Below, one piece after another: positions 1 to 11,846 of a DNA stretch of 64,000 nucleotides. This DNA is from Tachypleus tridentatus (Eukaryota; Arthropoda; Merostomata; Xiphosura; Limulidae): positions 5,084,001 through 5,148,000 of the forward strand of contig NC_134831.1 in NCBI RefSeq assembly GCF_004210375.1. The letters are read 5' to 3'. Below the pieces are notes generated by a model. The model made no database searches, was not told where the DNA came from, and worked only from the letters and a program-made list of their open reading frames with translations. A program made the position numbers and the translations under genes. Position 1 is the stretch's first letter. Each line of letters begins with the position of its first letter.

Positions 1-17
1 GATGATGTGTGTTAAGT

Positions 18-126
18 TCCCTACTGGAACAGCGGTAAGTCTACAACCCTAAAATATCAGCGGTTCGATTTCCCTCGGTGGACTCAGCCCGATGCTGCTT
101 TGCTATAAGAAAACACACATATATGT
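18..126 (+). mobile_element. SINE B
   Basis: CTGGAACAGCGGTAAGTC, GGTTCGATTTCCC and TTTGCTATAAGAAAACACAC; hairpin 5' half partly deleted. Confidence 0.88.
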
Positions 127-550
127 GTTAGAAACAAATTTATTTTTGTTGCAATATGTATTTGAAACTATATTTAGACATTGAAGATAGAATGTTTTTG
201 TTGCACAAAAGCGTTTTTCCCCACCGGTTTAAGTTAAATCTAAAGGCTAAAAACCGATTTTTCAGAAGCTGTAGCTGTCTTGTAAAAAAAAAAAAAAATC
301 GAGGTTATTTCTGGAAAAAAAGGCCTCTTTGCTGTAGGTGGAGTTATATTCAGAAAAAGTAACATATCGAGTATTAACTCTAGAATAATATTTGTTTTTG
401 AATGTTTCGTAAATATACTCGGAAAGTTATCTTCGCTATCTGGTCCATAATTTTTAACTGACAGACTACGGGAAAAGCTGCTAGTCAACACCACCTACCC
501 CTAACTATTAGGGTACTCTTATCGCTTAATTGGATTTGACAATTACTCTT

Positions 551-826
551 GGCCCAGCATGGCCAGGTGGTTAAGGCAATCGACTAGTAAGTAATCTGAG
601 GGTCACGGGTTCGAATCCCCATCACACCAAACATGTTCACCCTTTCAGCCATAAGAGCGTTATAATGTGCTAGCCAATCCCACTATTCGCTGGTAAAAGA
701 GTAGCCTAAGGGTTGACAGTGAGTGATGATGACTAGCTGCCTTCTCTCTAGTCTTACACTACTAAATTAAGGACGGGTAACGTAGATAGCCCTAGAGAAG
801 TTTTGCACGAAATACAAACAAACCAG
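551..826 (+). mobile_element. SINE A, full length
   Basis: Head GGCCCAGCATGGCCAGGTGG, intact B box GGTTCGAATCC, body and tail all present. Mildly diverged. Confidence 0.93.
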
Positions 827-1414
827 TTACTTCTTAAATGCATCGGCGACTGCAAAATGCAAAATTTGTTTCTAAGTTTTGACGATTACGGGGAGAGGAT
901 TAAGGAACTTAAGATTCACAGCCCAGGCACATAATCACTGGACCACGCCAGATCTTTTAGACTGTATATTTTGAATGGAATTTCACCAGCAGGAGATTTC
1001 ACTATGTTTATGAAAACAGTGAAAGAGATATTCGAATATTTTAAAATTTGTTATAACTTAAAGCTAGTCATTGAGCTTGGGCTATCTGCTCCTTTATTCG
1101 TTTCAAAACTCTGACCTTGAATTGTAGCATTATAATCCTTAATTTTAAACGATCACTTATTTACATAAAAGGGGGCTATACAAACAGGCAGAAGGTCTTT
1201 AGAGATTAGGTGTAGCCGTCTATAATTTTCCATTTCTGATCAAAGAGAATGTTGCAGTTAAACACCAGCTGCCCCACAAATTGGATTAACTGCCATTCTT
1301 ATAACGCGACCACAGTTAAAAGTAATATTTTAATATTTGGTACTTTAAAAATGTATTACAATTAATTGCGAATTTTGGAAGAAATGAAATTTATGTGTTA
1401 ATTCATTTCTGAAA

Positions 1415-1668
1415 GTCCAGAATGGCCGGGTGGTTAGGGCGCTCGACTTTCAATCTGATGGTCGCGAGTTTGAATCTCAGTCACACTAAATATGCTTATC
1501 CTTTCTGCTGTTGGAGCGTTATAATGTGACGGTCAATCCCACTATTCATTTGTAAAAAAAGGTTGTCCAACAGTTGGAAATGGGTAGTGATGACTAGCTG
1601 CCTAAATTAGGGACGGCTAAGCGCAGATAGCCCTTGTGTAGTTTTGCGGGATATTCACACAAACAAAA
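1415..1668 (+). mobile_element. SINE A, near full length
   Basis: Head GTCCAGAATGGCCGGGTGG; small deletion in the body before the CTAGTCTT segment. Confidence 0.92.
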
Positions 1669-1837
1669 CTATTTTTGAAACAGAATTATGTGCTATGTGA
1701 TAACGCCCTCAATGTTAGTTTATCATTTTAATATTCTGATTTTAACCATAACAGGATTAAACGTTAGTCAATAAATATTAAGAAAATGAGTTTTTAAGTT
1801 TTCAAACAATTAAAAAAACTAGTTGTCTAAGCGAATT

Positions 1838-2042
1838 TACAATGGGGAATATATTGTTCATTTGATTTTTACAACAATGAGAAACATACTATTCATTTGA
1901 TTTTTACAACAATGGGGAACATATTGTTCATTTGATTTTTACAACAATGAGAAGCATACTGCTCATCTGATTTTTACAACAAAGGGGAACATATTGTTCA
2001 TTTGATTTTTACAACAATGGGTAACATATTATTCATTTGATG
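1838..2042. repeat. 35-bp minisatellite
   Basis: Five to six units containing CATTTGATTTTTACAACAA with alternating GGGGAACATATTG and GAGAAACATACTA variants. Confidence 0.9.
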
Positions 2043-2194
2043 CCTTCTGGGAAACATTTATATTCCCTAGAAATTTACGTGGATTGTCACGTAGATAACA
2101 TCGACAACTGTAGAATTAAAAGAAGCATTGAAAACTTTTATAAAGTGGTAACTTACTTATCATACTAATTTTACGTTCTTAAATAAAAATGGAT

Positions 2195-2415
2195 TGTCTC
2201 TGTTTGTTGGAGTTACTCGAGGGTTAGCTATTCTTGTCGTCCCTAATTTTAAAGTGATAAACTAGAGGAAAAAGCACTTTGTCAAAAACCATCCGCCATC
2301 AAATTTTGAACTACTCTCTTCCAATGAACGATGGAATTGACCGTCTCATTATAAGCCCCTATGAAGTAAAGAAATAACATGCTTGGCGACGTGTTTCGAC
2401 TCCGGAACACCCAAT
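2195..2415 (-). mobile_element. SINE A, old diverged copy
   Basis: Recognisable by CTCGAGGGTTAGCTATTCTT, CGTCCCTAATTTTAAAG and GGAATTGACCGTC; the head is badly decayed. Confidence 0.7.
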
Positions 2416-3146
2416 TTGCGATTTAAGAAAAGAAGAACGAAACGAGTGTGTATTCTATCGATACCTAAAAGTAATTATTAAACGATTTGTTAGCATTGTT
2501 AAGTGACATACCTTAATCAGTGCTCTGATTGGAACTGCTACAGATATTACATATTTGATCTACTCATGAAACGTGCATTTCACGTGGTTTTTATTACAGT
2601 CAGGGACAAATAAAACGTTACTACGACGATTATTAACAAGCGTAATTTGTTAAAACCATCATAAATAAACAGAATACACTTTGAATCCAGTAATAATATA
2701 GTGTCCAATCTTTTCATAAAGAGTACATCTGAGACTTACCCCAAAAAATAACCTTCACTAAAGATATATTATTATAAATTTTGTATGGGAAAAGTCATAG
2801 AACAAATCACAAAAAAAAGAAATAAATTTGAAATTTATCACAAGAAGAACTGACTAAAAACTACATCGGTATAACTTACGATATTCTATTGGAGTAATGT
2901 GTAACTTCTGGACGTGAGCAGTTTTAGTTTATTTAACATACCCTGTTGGTAAAGTATCCAATCAATACGTTTACCTACTGCGACAAACTTATTTACATAC
3001 AGTTATGTACTGTAGATACTGTAACAAGTCCTTCAGCACGACCTCATGTCAGTCACTTTGTCTCAGTGCAAAAATCAGGTTACTAACGTAAGGTTTTTGA
3101 AATACCATGCAAAGTTACACGAAGGCTATCTTTTTCAGTAAAATAA
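2416..3146. other. No supported feature
   Basis: AT-rich unique sequence; no repeat, exon or long frame seen. Confidence 0.6.
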
Positions 3147-3267
3147 GTGTGTGTGTGTTTTGTTATAGCAAAGCCACATTAAGCTATCTGCTGAGTCCAC
3201 CGAGGAGAATCGAACCACTGATTTTAGCGTTATAAATCTGTAAACTTACTGCTATACCAGCGGGGAA
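3147..3267 (-). mobile_element. SINE B
   Basis: TTATAGCAAAGCCACATTAA through GCTATACCAGCGGGGA, hairpin intact; SINE A follows directly. Confidence 0.9.
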
Positions 3268-3269
3268 AG

Positions 3270-3515
3270 AGGGTTATCTGCGCTAGCCGTTCTTCATTTA
3301 GCAGTTAAAAATACTAGATGGAAGATGCCTACCTACTCATCACTACTTGCTCGCAAACTCTTGGATTACTCTTTTACCAACGAATAGCGGGATTGATAGT
3401 CCCATTACAATTCCGCACGGCTGAAAAGGCAAACGTGTTTGGTGTGAGAGGGATTCGAACCCGCAACCCTCAGATTGCGAGTCAAGTGCTCTAATCACCA
3501 GGCCATGCCGGGTCC
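3270..3515 (-). mobile_element. SINE A next to a SINE B
   Basis: Lacks its CAAA tail; abuts the SINE B at 3,147-3,267. Head ends GGCCATGCCGGGTCC. Confidence 0.9.
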
Positions 3516-3879
3516 TAACAGAAAGGAAATAATAATGAACATTATAGTTCGGGTCTTTCATATATCAACGTTCTTCTGTTTATTTTTACATTTCGGGACT
3601 ATCTGAAAGGTTATCATTCTAACTTGCAGATCGAAAGATCTAAACTCAGGTCGCAATGCGTGCTTAACACGATCGAATTTAGATACGAGAAGATTATGAC
3701 CATGACGGTCAGTCCTGTGATATTCTGTCAGTAAGAGTTTGTTGTAGGTTCTTTTGATCGAGTTTGTGTTCCTCTGGTCAATAGCTCAAAGTTAAAGATG
3801 GTTAATATTGTATCTCGGGGTTCTCTAACCTGACCATTTGGCACATAAATAAAAACATCACATTTAAAGTGTCTGTTTT

Positions 3880-3990
3880 ACTGAAAAGTCACGTTGTACT
3901 ATTTACTGTGCCCATCGCGAGAAATCGAACCCCTAATTTTTGCGTTGTAGGTTCGTACATTTACTGCTGGACCACCGGAGAGGATCAAAC
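3880..3990 (-). mobile_element. SINE C/B-like head
   Basis: GAGAAATCGAACCCC and GCGTTGTAGGTTCG, inverted; tail diverged. Confidence 0.65.
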
Positions 3991-5394
3991 GGTGGATATT
4001 ATATAACTTATTCTCAAGCTGTTCATGTTGCTACAAAAAGCATTTAATAACAAAGTTCACCTTTCTCAGAAAAAGAACAACAAAAAATGGTTTTATTTAA
4101 ATTATCCTGAGAAATACTTATATACATATATATAAGACCTAATAAATGTATCCAATAAAATGTTAGCATTGTTAGGCCTCGTTACTTTACAAACGTAAAG
4201 TTTAAAATGTCATAATATTGAAATCCTTGAGTATTGTATTTTTATGCCCTCTCTGTATAATAGACTAGTTGATCAAGGGCGTCATAGCGGCGTCTCACTA
4301 ACGCGCACAGCTGTTATTAGCACACAAGAACAAAAACTGCTGAAGATTAACATTTCGTTTGATAAAATGGATGACTTTTTTTTAATAGGAATCGTTAATC
4401 GAGTTTAAATTTAAATAATATTTTATAGGTTCATTTAAACCCTATGTAGGCGTGTTTAAATTAACATATTTCCTAATAAACTTTTGTAGGCGTGTTTAAA
4501 TTAACATATTTCCCAATAAACATATGTAGGCGTGCTAAAATTAACATATTTCTTCTCTCAATTTAGACGTTCTGTAAGTTTTTCTGTGTTCCATTTATAA
4601 AAGACTAATATCGACCGCAAAATATGACGCCAGCTGGGTCCTTGAAAATATTCATCTCACAGAACATTCAAATGTAATAAACAGTCCCTGTTTAAAAAAA
4701 ATTTAAAAACTCTAGCGTTAGAACAAGAGCTTTGCGGTAAAGAGATTGCCTGTAAAATTGATTGTTCTCTTTTAAATACATTTGTTGCAATGTTCGGTCC
4801 CATTTCGAACCTAATCTCTTTAAATTTTCCACTTTTCCGTTTACCATATTTCCATTCATGGCACACAGTTACAGACAAAAGACGAGTCGTAAAACACGAA
4901 AGAAGATACATTTATATCAATTTTATGATAGAGAAATTACATTTATATGACTTATATGATAAAGAAGTTACATCTACTGAAAAATAATACTGCTGTGTAT
5001 AGTATAACCAAGGTTAGAGTTAAACCTTTTTTTTTTCCAATAAAGGCGAAGCTCGAATGCTCAGCTATATGTAAATTGAAATGCTTGGACAGCATTTTAA
5101 TTAAAACCTCTAACCCGTCTCGTTCCAGGGAATCAGTTAGCACAATACTCTGAAGAAATGCCCACGTTTTGTTTTTCTGAAACGTTTTTGAACCCATTAT
5201 TGCCAATAGACATCACTGAATTCTAAAACATACTCTTTTATTAATTATTTACGTACCAAATTGTTGATCACCAATGACTTTAAATACTACCTTTAACTGC
5301 TATGTATTTTAGAAAAAAAATAAAGGATTTCATCCATCTTGTTTATGTACATTGAGTGTTTCAACAAGAGACATACACGTAAAATGACCTGATA
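3991..5394. other. Intergenic, only the 47-bp repeat
   Basis: Apart from the tandem repeat at 4,443-4,555 this is AT-rich. The small overlapping open frames at 4,657-5,206 on both strands look accidental. Confidence 0.55.
4443..4555. repeat. 47-bp tandem repeat, 2.5 copies
   Basis: GTAGGCGTGTTTAAATTAAC occurs three times at about 47-bp spacing. Confidence 0.85.
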
Positions 5395-5505
5395 TTAGTT
5401 GGTAAAAGAGTAGTCCAAAAGATAGTGGTTGGTGGTGTTTACTAGTTTTTAATTTTCTTTTATTTTGCCATTACTAATTTAGGAACTATATTTAGCAGTG
5501 CATGA
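5395..5505 (+). mobile_element. SINE A, body fragment
   Basis: GGTAAAAGAGTAGTCC followed by a diverged ACTAATTTAGGAAC segment; head and tail missing. Confidence 0.6.
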
Positions 5506-5516
5506 CTAAAAAAAAA

Positions 5517-5790
5517 GACAGCTAGTCATTACCACCCACCGCCAACTCTTGGGCTACTCTTTTACCAACGAATAGTGGGATTGATCGACACCTTATAACG
5601 CCCCCACGGCTGGGAGGGCGAGTATGTTCGGTATGACGGGGATTTTTAATTTTTTTTATACTTGGTAGTCGTTTAGGTTTTAAAGACCATTGAGGGGAAA
5701 CCCCAAAGGCAAACCTGGTGTGACGGGGATTTGAACCAGCGACCCTTAAATTACGAATCGAACGCCCTAACCAGCTCGCCATGCCGGGAG
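5517..5790 (-). mobile_element. SINE A interrupted by a 71-bp insertion
   Basis: Body and head are present, but the head is split by foreign sequence at 5,646-5,716. The insertion is flanked by GGTRTGACGGGGATTT (5,630-5,645 and 5,717-5,732). Confidence 0.92.
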
Positions 5791-6308
5791 AAGTTTTATG
5801 TGTGTGTGCATATATAAATATTGGCAATAATGCATTTATCTGCAACGGTGCCTATCTGGTCAAAATTCGTCTTGGTAAGTATATTCAAACAGTGCATTGT
5901 CATAAGAAAAACAGCATATAGAGAAATATCTTCGACGAAACAATATAGAAAGGTTGTATAGCTTGTTCGTTGCAATAAAAATAAATAAATTTCTTGAACG
6001 TTACTTAAATGTCTTTGTTTTTCGGGTCTCGTTGTTGGTTTAAAGTACATGACCAGTTATTATCCCTCTGTCCCACGTCTGGGAACAAACCCCAGATTCT
6101 AGCATAACAAGTATGTAAACAATTATACATCAGGAGACAGACATTTTGGAGATTCAGGCTCAACATATAATTAGATGTAAAAGAATCCGTGGGATTTCCC
6201 AATGATTATTAGCTGTACATCTATGTCATACATGTTAAAACTTATATACTTTAATGGAGTTTGTTTTCAGGAATTTGAATCTGCATGATATTGAGAAATA
6301 AATTATTG

Positions 6309-6534
6309 TTTGTTTGATTTTTGAATTTCGCACAAAGCTACTCGAGGTCTATCTGTGCTAGCCGTCCCTAATTTAGCAGTGTAAGACTAGAGGGAAGGCA
6401 GCTAGTCATCACCACCCACCGCCAACTATTGGGCTACTCTTTTACCAACGAATAGTGGGATTGACCGTAACATTATAACGCCCCCACGGCTGAAAGGGCG
6501 AGCATGTTTTTCTGCGACCGGGATTCGAACCCGC
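6309..6534 (-). mobile_element. SINE A, head-truncated, with 14-bp target duplication
   Basis: GAAATAAATTATTG is duplicated exactly at 6,295-6,308 and 6,535-6,548. The head is cut within the B-box region. Confidence 0.95.
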
Positions 6535-6554
6535 GAAATAAATTATTGATAATG

Positions 6555-6755
6555 TTTGAGACAGAATAAGTTATAGATTATAGGTGCCTTTCGACAGAAT
6601 GTATTATGGTCCACAGGTGTCTTTAGGTAGAACAAATTATAGATTATAAGTGCCTTTCGACAGAATAAGGTATAGATTATTGGTGTCTTTAGGTAGAATA
6701 AGTTATAGATTACTTATGCCTTTGGACATAATAAGTTACAAATTATAGGTGCCTG
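6555..6755. repeat. About 40-bp tandem repeat
   Basis: Five degenerate units containing AGAATAAGTTATAGATTATA and GGTGCCTTTCGAC. Confidence 0.8.
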
Positions 6756-6854
6756 TAGAAAAATACCGTAACCGCTTGGAAGTTTCAGTATTATTCCCCA
6801 AACAAAATGGACAACAAATATAATACTATTCATCTTTAGTGTACAACAATTAAA

Positions 6855-6933
6855 CATGACGTCAAGTTTGATTATTGTACATCTACACATGACGTCAAGT
6901 TTGATTATTGTACATTTACACATGACGCCAAGT
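6855..6933. repeat. 33-bp repeat with CRE-like sites
   Basis: Three units. TGACGTCA occurs at 6,857-6,864 and 6,890-6,897, and a variant TGACGCCA at 6,923-6,930, exactly 33 bp apart. Confidence 0.8.
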
Positions 6934-6984
6934 TTCTACGACAACACGATTTATACTATTCTTATTTTTAGAATAATATCATAC

Positions 6985-7163
6985 GTGTTTGTTTGATTCA
7001 CTATTATCGCTCAAGGCAGCTAGTCAGCAGCACCCAACTGAAATTGAGAATTGCTCGTCACCCATGATCCCAAAGAATGGAGCGCGTTTTTTAGTGCAAC
7101 GGGACGCGAACTTTAGCTCTTGGATATACAATCCGAACACGATAACTACTAGGTTACCCCCAA
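6985..7163 (-). mobile_element. SINE A, old diverged copy
   Basis: AAGGCAGCTAGTCAGCAGCAC and GTGCAACGGGACGCGAAC segments remain. Confidence 0.65.
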
Positions 7164-7182
7164 CTTAAAGATTGGCTAAGTT

Positions 7183-7460
7183 AATTTGGAATAACGCGCA
7201 AAGCTACACAAGGGCTATCTGCGCTAGAATTCCCTGATTTGGCAGTGGTAGACTAGAGCTTTTCTTGAGCTAGTTATTACCACCCAGCGCCAGCTCTTGG
7301 CGCTGCTCTTTTAAGAACGAATAGTGGGAATGAAAATCACAGTGTAACCCCCCCAACCCCCCAAGATCAAAAGGCGAGCGTATTTGATGGGACAGGGAAT
7401 ACAAACCTCGACCGGTAGACTGCAAGCTAGACGCCCTAAACACTTTGCCGTGCCAAGCCT
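7183..7460 (-). mobile_element. SINE A, full length, diverged
   Basis: CGCGCAAAGCTACACAAGGG at the tail side through GCCGTGCCAAGCC at the head. Confidence 0.88.
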
Positions 7461-7626
7461 CCAGCTAAAAGTTATCCAACTTTACGAGAAAATCCGAAAG
7501 ACAAGATGTTTCTTAGACAAGTTCATCTAATCGTTGTCAAAGATTTATTTATAAGTGTTCATAAATAAATAGAACCACCACTAAAAGGAGGAATACGTAA
7601 AAATGTAATTTCATTCTAAATAGTAG

Positions 7627-7755
7627 CCACCCTGCCCCATAGTGGTTCAGCCTTAAGTCTGTAGACTAACGACAATAAACTGTGAGTTTCCGTATCCTTG
7701 GTGAACAGAGCACAGCTAGACTATTTTGTATATTTGTGGTTAATAACAAAACTAA
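7627..7755 (+). mobile_element. SINE C
   Basis: CCCCATAGTGGTTCAGCC head, GGTGAACAGAGCACAGCTAG, TTAATAACAAAAC end. Confidence 0.75.
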
Positions 7756-7889
7756 ATCTGAACAGTAGAGAATACAATAATACACGCATCTGAACTGACA
7801 AAGTGCATTTATTCGAACAGGGTGAATGATATCATGTGGCACAACGACAAGCTTTAGGGTTGTAACACTAAAAACCACATTTCAATAGC

Positions 7890-7955
7890 CATGGTTGGCG
7901 TAGCACAGATAGTTTACTGTGTAGCTTTGCGCGTAACATTAAAGAAACAAAACTA
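7890..7955 (+). mobile_element. SINE tail fragment (A/C type)
   Basis: GTAGCACAGATAG and GTGTAGCTTTGCGCG; only the 3' hairpin region remains. Confidence 0.6.
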
Positions 7956-9118
7956 ATATCTGATCTGTACGTATTATCAACTCTGATCGAAATTTGTTTA
8001 GTAAAATAACTGATTTGTTTAATGGTAAGAACATTTAAACCACGTGCTGAATTACATCTCATTGTTTACTGGGTTTGAACAGTTAGTATTCGTGAATGAG
8101 CATTATAAAATCCGGTCAAACTAAACGCTGACCTTTAATTGTGTATCGATAGAAAATTCACAATAATTTATTCCATTGGAAATAAATTCTATCGTTTTAA
8201 ACAAATATACTTTTATAGTTCCTTTGCCAATTTTATTGGTGTATTTTTCCCTGGGGTTGAACGTGTACGCCAGCTAATATACATAGGAATAGATAAGGAA
8301 TTTCTGCTTTAATTGGAACATACAAAATATACACCACTCTCTAGCTGCGTGTTATTTATGCGAGTTGTTTTTTTTTCTGTTCGTAAATCCACTGTAAGCT
8401 TGTAACAGTTAATTAGCTGTCTAACCATCCAACGCAAGAAAACATAGGAGCCTCCCGGGAATAACATAAATAATGGAACAGATCCCAAAACTAATCCCCC
8501 CGAGTCACTCTATGGGGTGCCATCAGGATGTCTTCAAAGTATGGCAGAGATAGATTTAATAGTACAGGAAATATAGAGACGCCCTTGGTAAATGACGTAG
8601 AGACCAGATCTGAGGAATGTCTTCCGATAACACCACCACAACAATGATCCTGATGGTTCATGTAAAGATTGAGTACAGTGTAGGAGTGAAAAGCAGAAAG
8701 ACAGACAGATAAAACTCTTCTACTTTATATATACATATATATGAGAAAGAACTTTCAGGGTACCGTGATTTATACTTCAGATTTACAACGCTAAAATCTG
8801 GGGTTCGATTCCTTTTGGTGGAAGAAAGGGAATCCACACAAACATTAAATTTTCTATAGCACAACATACAAATAGTATGAACAAAGGTCACACAAACGTC
8901 TTGTACATCTCAAAGACTGCACTAGCACTCTTTATAGAGGAGTGCAATGAGAAAATGGCCGTCACTGTTGCACTAATACACTTACTCAGGTGAAGTTTCT
9001 ACTTCAGTAGCTGATAGGAAAACCCGCTTCTTAAGTTATACCCACTTTGATCTGTGACCTTATAATTTCGACCCATTAGACAATGCTGCATTCAATGACA
9101 GTCAATTAATTAATAACG
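7956..9118. other. Intergenic, little structure
   Basis: Only a SINE B head at 8,740-8,830; the remainder shows no recognisable element. Confidence 0.55.
8740..8830 (+). mobile_element. SINE B, head only
   Basis: TTTACAACGCTAAAATCTGG and GGTTCGATTCC present; tail lost. Confidence 0.7.
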
Positions 9119-9362
9119 TTTGTTTATTTGTTTTAAATTTCGCGTAAAGCTACACAAGGGCTATCTGCGCTAGTCGTCCCTAATTTAGCAGTATAAGACT
9201 AGAGGAAAGACAGCTAGTTATCACCATTACCAACAAATAATTGGATTGACTTTCACATTATAACGCCCCCACGGCTAAAAGGGTGCGTATGATTAGTACG
9301 ACGGGGATTTGAGCCCGCAACCTTCAGATTACGAGTCGAGCACCCTGGCCATGCCGGGCCAA
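9119..9362 (-). mobile_element. SINE A with internal deletion
   Basis: The CCGCCAACTCTTGGGCTAC portion is missing; tail and head are both present. Confidence 0.92.
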
Positions 9363-9769
9363 TCGATAACGAGAAACAGCATAGAAAGTTATTAACAGCT
9401 GAGTGTTGAAAACGGGTAATATAATGGACCCCCTTACAGCCACAACTTTCTTCGATACCTCTTCCTACGAAGTCATCCTGACAATCATATATTTATACCA
9501 CGTTTAATTGCATTCATATTAAATGTTTAAAGTTTATGCTAAACATTTGGTGAAGCAGTAATGACTACAGTAGTAATATTTTATATTTTCATTAAGTTGT
9601 ATGAAACTTGTGGTTTATGTGTTATTTATCATAGCATCAACCTTTTTTTAAACTTCGTAACTTGAATTAAGAGCAGGTACTGAGCCTTATACCGAATAAT
9701 CATAACAAGCAGGAAAACAAAACAATAATATTTAAAATTATTTTCAACAATAATTATCTTCCCTCCTTC

Positions 9770-9838
9770 TACTACGTGGAATCCAACCCCAGATTTTAGC
9801 GTTTTAGATCCACAAATTTATCGCTGACCTACTGAGAG
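9770..9838 (-). mobile_element. SINE B/C head fragment
   Basis: GGAATCCAACCCCAGATTTT and TCGCTGACCTACTGAG, inverted. Confidence 0.6.
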
Positions 9839-9849
9839 TTTAGGTGGTT

Positions 9850-10115
9850 GCTTTGAATTTCGCGCAAAGCTACACGAGGGTTATTTGCGCTAGCAGTCCC
9901 TAATATAGCAGTGTGAGGCTAAAGGGAAAGCAGCTAGTCATCATCACCCACCGCTAACTCTTGGGCTACTCATTTACCAACGAATAATTGAATTGACCAT
10001 CACATTATAATGCTCCCACGGCTGAAAGGGCGAGCATATTTGGTGTGACGGGGATTCGAACTCGCAACCCTCAGATTACGAGTCGATTACCTTAACCACC
10101 TGGCCATGCTGGGCC
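9850..10115 (-). mobile_element. SINE A, full length
   Basis: From TTTGAATTTCGCGCAAAGC to GGCCATGCTGGGCC. Confidence 0.94.
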
Positions 10116-10249
10116 TTTCGCGATATTCATATTGAGAGTCAAATTCCCAAACAACCAGGTCATGTGGGGCCACTATATGCAATCTTAAATTTTCTTAGAC
10201 ATTCTTAAACACTAAACACATCAGAACTTATTCTAGAAGGCGTGTTAAA

Positions 10250-10335
10250 CTATGAAACCTCAGTGGTAAATCTGCAGGTTTACAGCACTAAAAATCGGTT
10301 TTAATTACAGAGGTTGGATGCATATAAATAAGCCC
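10250..10335 (+). mobile_element. SINE C head fragment
   Basis: CTCAGTGGTAAATCTGCAGG and CACTAAAAATCGG. Confidence 0.6.
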
Positions 10336-10754
10336 TCATGCAATTTTACGCTTAACAGCAATCAAACCGAACTATAAATACGTTAAAGTGTACAAAGTTA
10401 TCTTCAAATATAGAAAAATCAAATTCTAATTATTTTTAGAAAAGAAGTGAATAACTAATACGTTTATTGAGGAACGTTATTTTTCTATCTTTTGTTTGAG
10501 AAAAAATCTACAATTATGAATTAACATAAATTCTCCGACTTATACACCAAACCTGAGCTTCACTACTTGACATTACGAAGCGTTACAAACTGTAAAACAA
10601 TTCATGTTTTTCTCATGTAACGTCAACTCCACTTCATATCCATGATTAAATTATAAATGTTGATGTTTAGAGGATGGGGGATAATAATGACGGTGATCGA
10701 GTTCTTAAAGCACTTTCTCATGTCTAACGAAATTTAGCCAATGGTTTATGGTTT

Positions 10755-10911
10755 CAAACATGCTCGCCCTTTCAGCCGTGGGGACGTTATAATGCTATGG
10801 TCAATCCTACTAAAGTTGGAGGTGGGTGATGATGATTAGCTGCATTTCTTATAGTCTTATGCTACTAAATTAGGGACGGATAGCACAGATAGCCTTCGTG
10901 TAACTTTGCGC
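10755..10911 (+). mobile_element. SINE A, head-less, in inverted pair
   Basis: Starts within the body (AAACATGCTCGCCC) and runs to TTTGCGCG, where it meets the next copy head-on. Confidence 0.9.
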
Positions 10912-11105
10912 GAGGGAAGGCAGCTAGTCATCATCAACCACCGCCAACTCTTGAGCTCCTCTTTTACCAACGAATAGTGGGATTGACCACACATTATATC
11001 CACCCCACAGCTGAAAGGGTGAGCATGTTTGGTGCGACCGAGATTCGAACCCGCGACCCTCAGATTACGAATCGAACGCCTTACCCCACCTGGCCATGCC
11101 GGGCC
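10912..11105 (-). mobile_element. SINE A, tail-less, in inverted pair
   Basis: Begins at AGGGAAGGCAGCTAG with no tail, and ends at an intact head (CATGCCGGGCC). Back-to-back with the preceding plus-strand copy. Confidence 0.92.
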
Positions 11106-11142
11106 ATCATGAAAGAAGAAATTTATGATTTATTGTAATATA

Positions 11143-11550
11143 TTAGGTTGAGGAATAATTCGTGAGCGTTTTTAAATAATTTCATTCAAGCATTACATGC
11201 AAGACTATACAATACTTCAATGCATGAGCATATTACACCCAAAACATTTATTATGATACTTTATTTCATGTAATACCTAGGTATATAGTAGGCATTGTTT
11301 TAAACGAAACTGCAAGAAATTAAATGCGAAAAGCAGATGGTGTCGAAAATTCTCGATTTTGTCCACTTGACATTCCATTTAATGAGCTGAAAATGAAAGC
11401 AAAAATTAAAGACATATGAAAATCAAACACACCATCTATTAGAGCAAAAAATTATCTACCAAATGACATGAAATATTTTGCGAAAGCGTTTCATTTATGA
11501 ATATATTTTTTTAATTTGAAAAAACGCTCACGAATTATTCCTCAACCCAA
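11143..11550. mobile_element. Mariner-type MITE
   Basis: Terminal inverted repeats of 31 bp (11,143-11,173 and 11,520-11,550) begin TTAGGTTGAGG / TTGGGTTGAGG and differ at one base. TA flanks both ends. TTAGGTTG starts and TA target sites are typical of Tc1/mariner elements. The 408-bp body has no transposase frame, so it is non-autonomous. Confidence 0.88.
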
Positions 11551-11562
11551 TATTTTGTAACT

Positions 11563-11670
11563 CAGCCAGTGGGCTTATAACACTAAAAATCGGGTTTCGA
11601 TACCAACGGTAGGCAGTGTATAGATGATAACCTGCTGTGTATCTTTGTGGTTTACAACAAACAAACAAGC
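11563..11670 (+). mobile_element. SINE C
   Basis: CAGCCAGTGGGCTTATAAC, CGGGTTTCGATACC and a TACAACAAACAAACAAG end; lies 12 bp after the MITE. Confidence 0.78.
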
Positions 11671-11846
11671 TTCAATTCTAGATATATTTCAACACAATCC
11701 TTTTGTGCGCATCAGTTAGCCTTTCTAATCTTGTTAAACATTAAACTCAGATTTGAGTTAGCTGACATCTTATTAACTGTGATAACGTTCTGTTACCTTC
11801 ACTTCACGTGACTGAAACTCATATTCCTTTACTTCTTTTGTTTCAG

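Noticed and set aside
551..625. tRNA gene-like sequence with A and B boxes (also in every full SINE A, B and C head)
   Set aside because: The same head recurs dozens of times attached to the same SINE bodies, with mispaired arms; these are SINE promoters, not functional tRNA genes.
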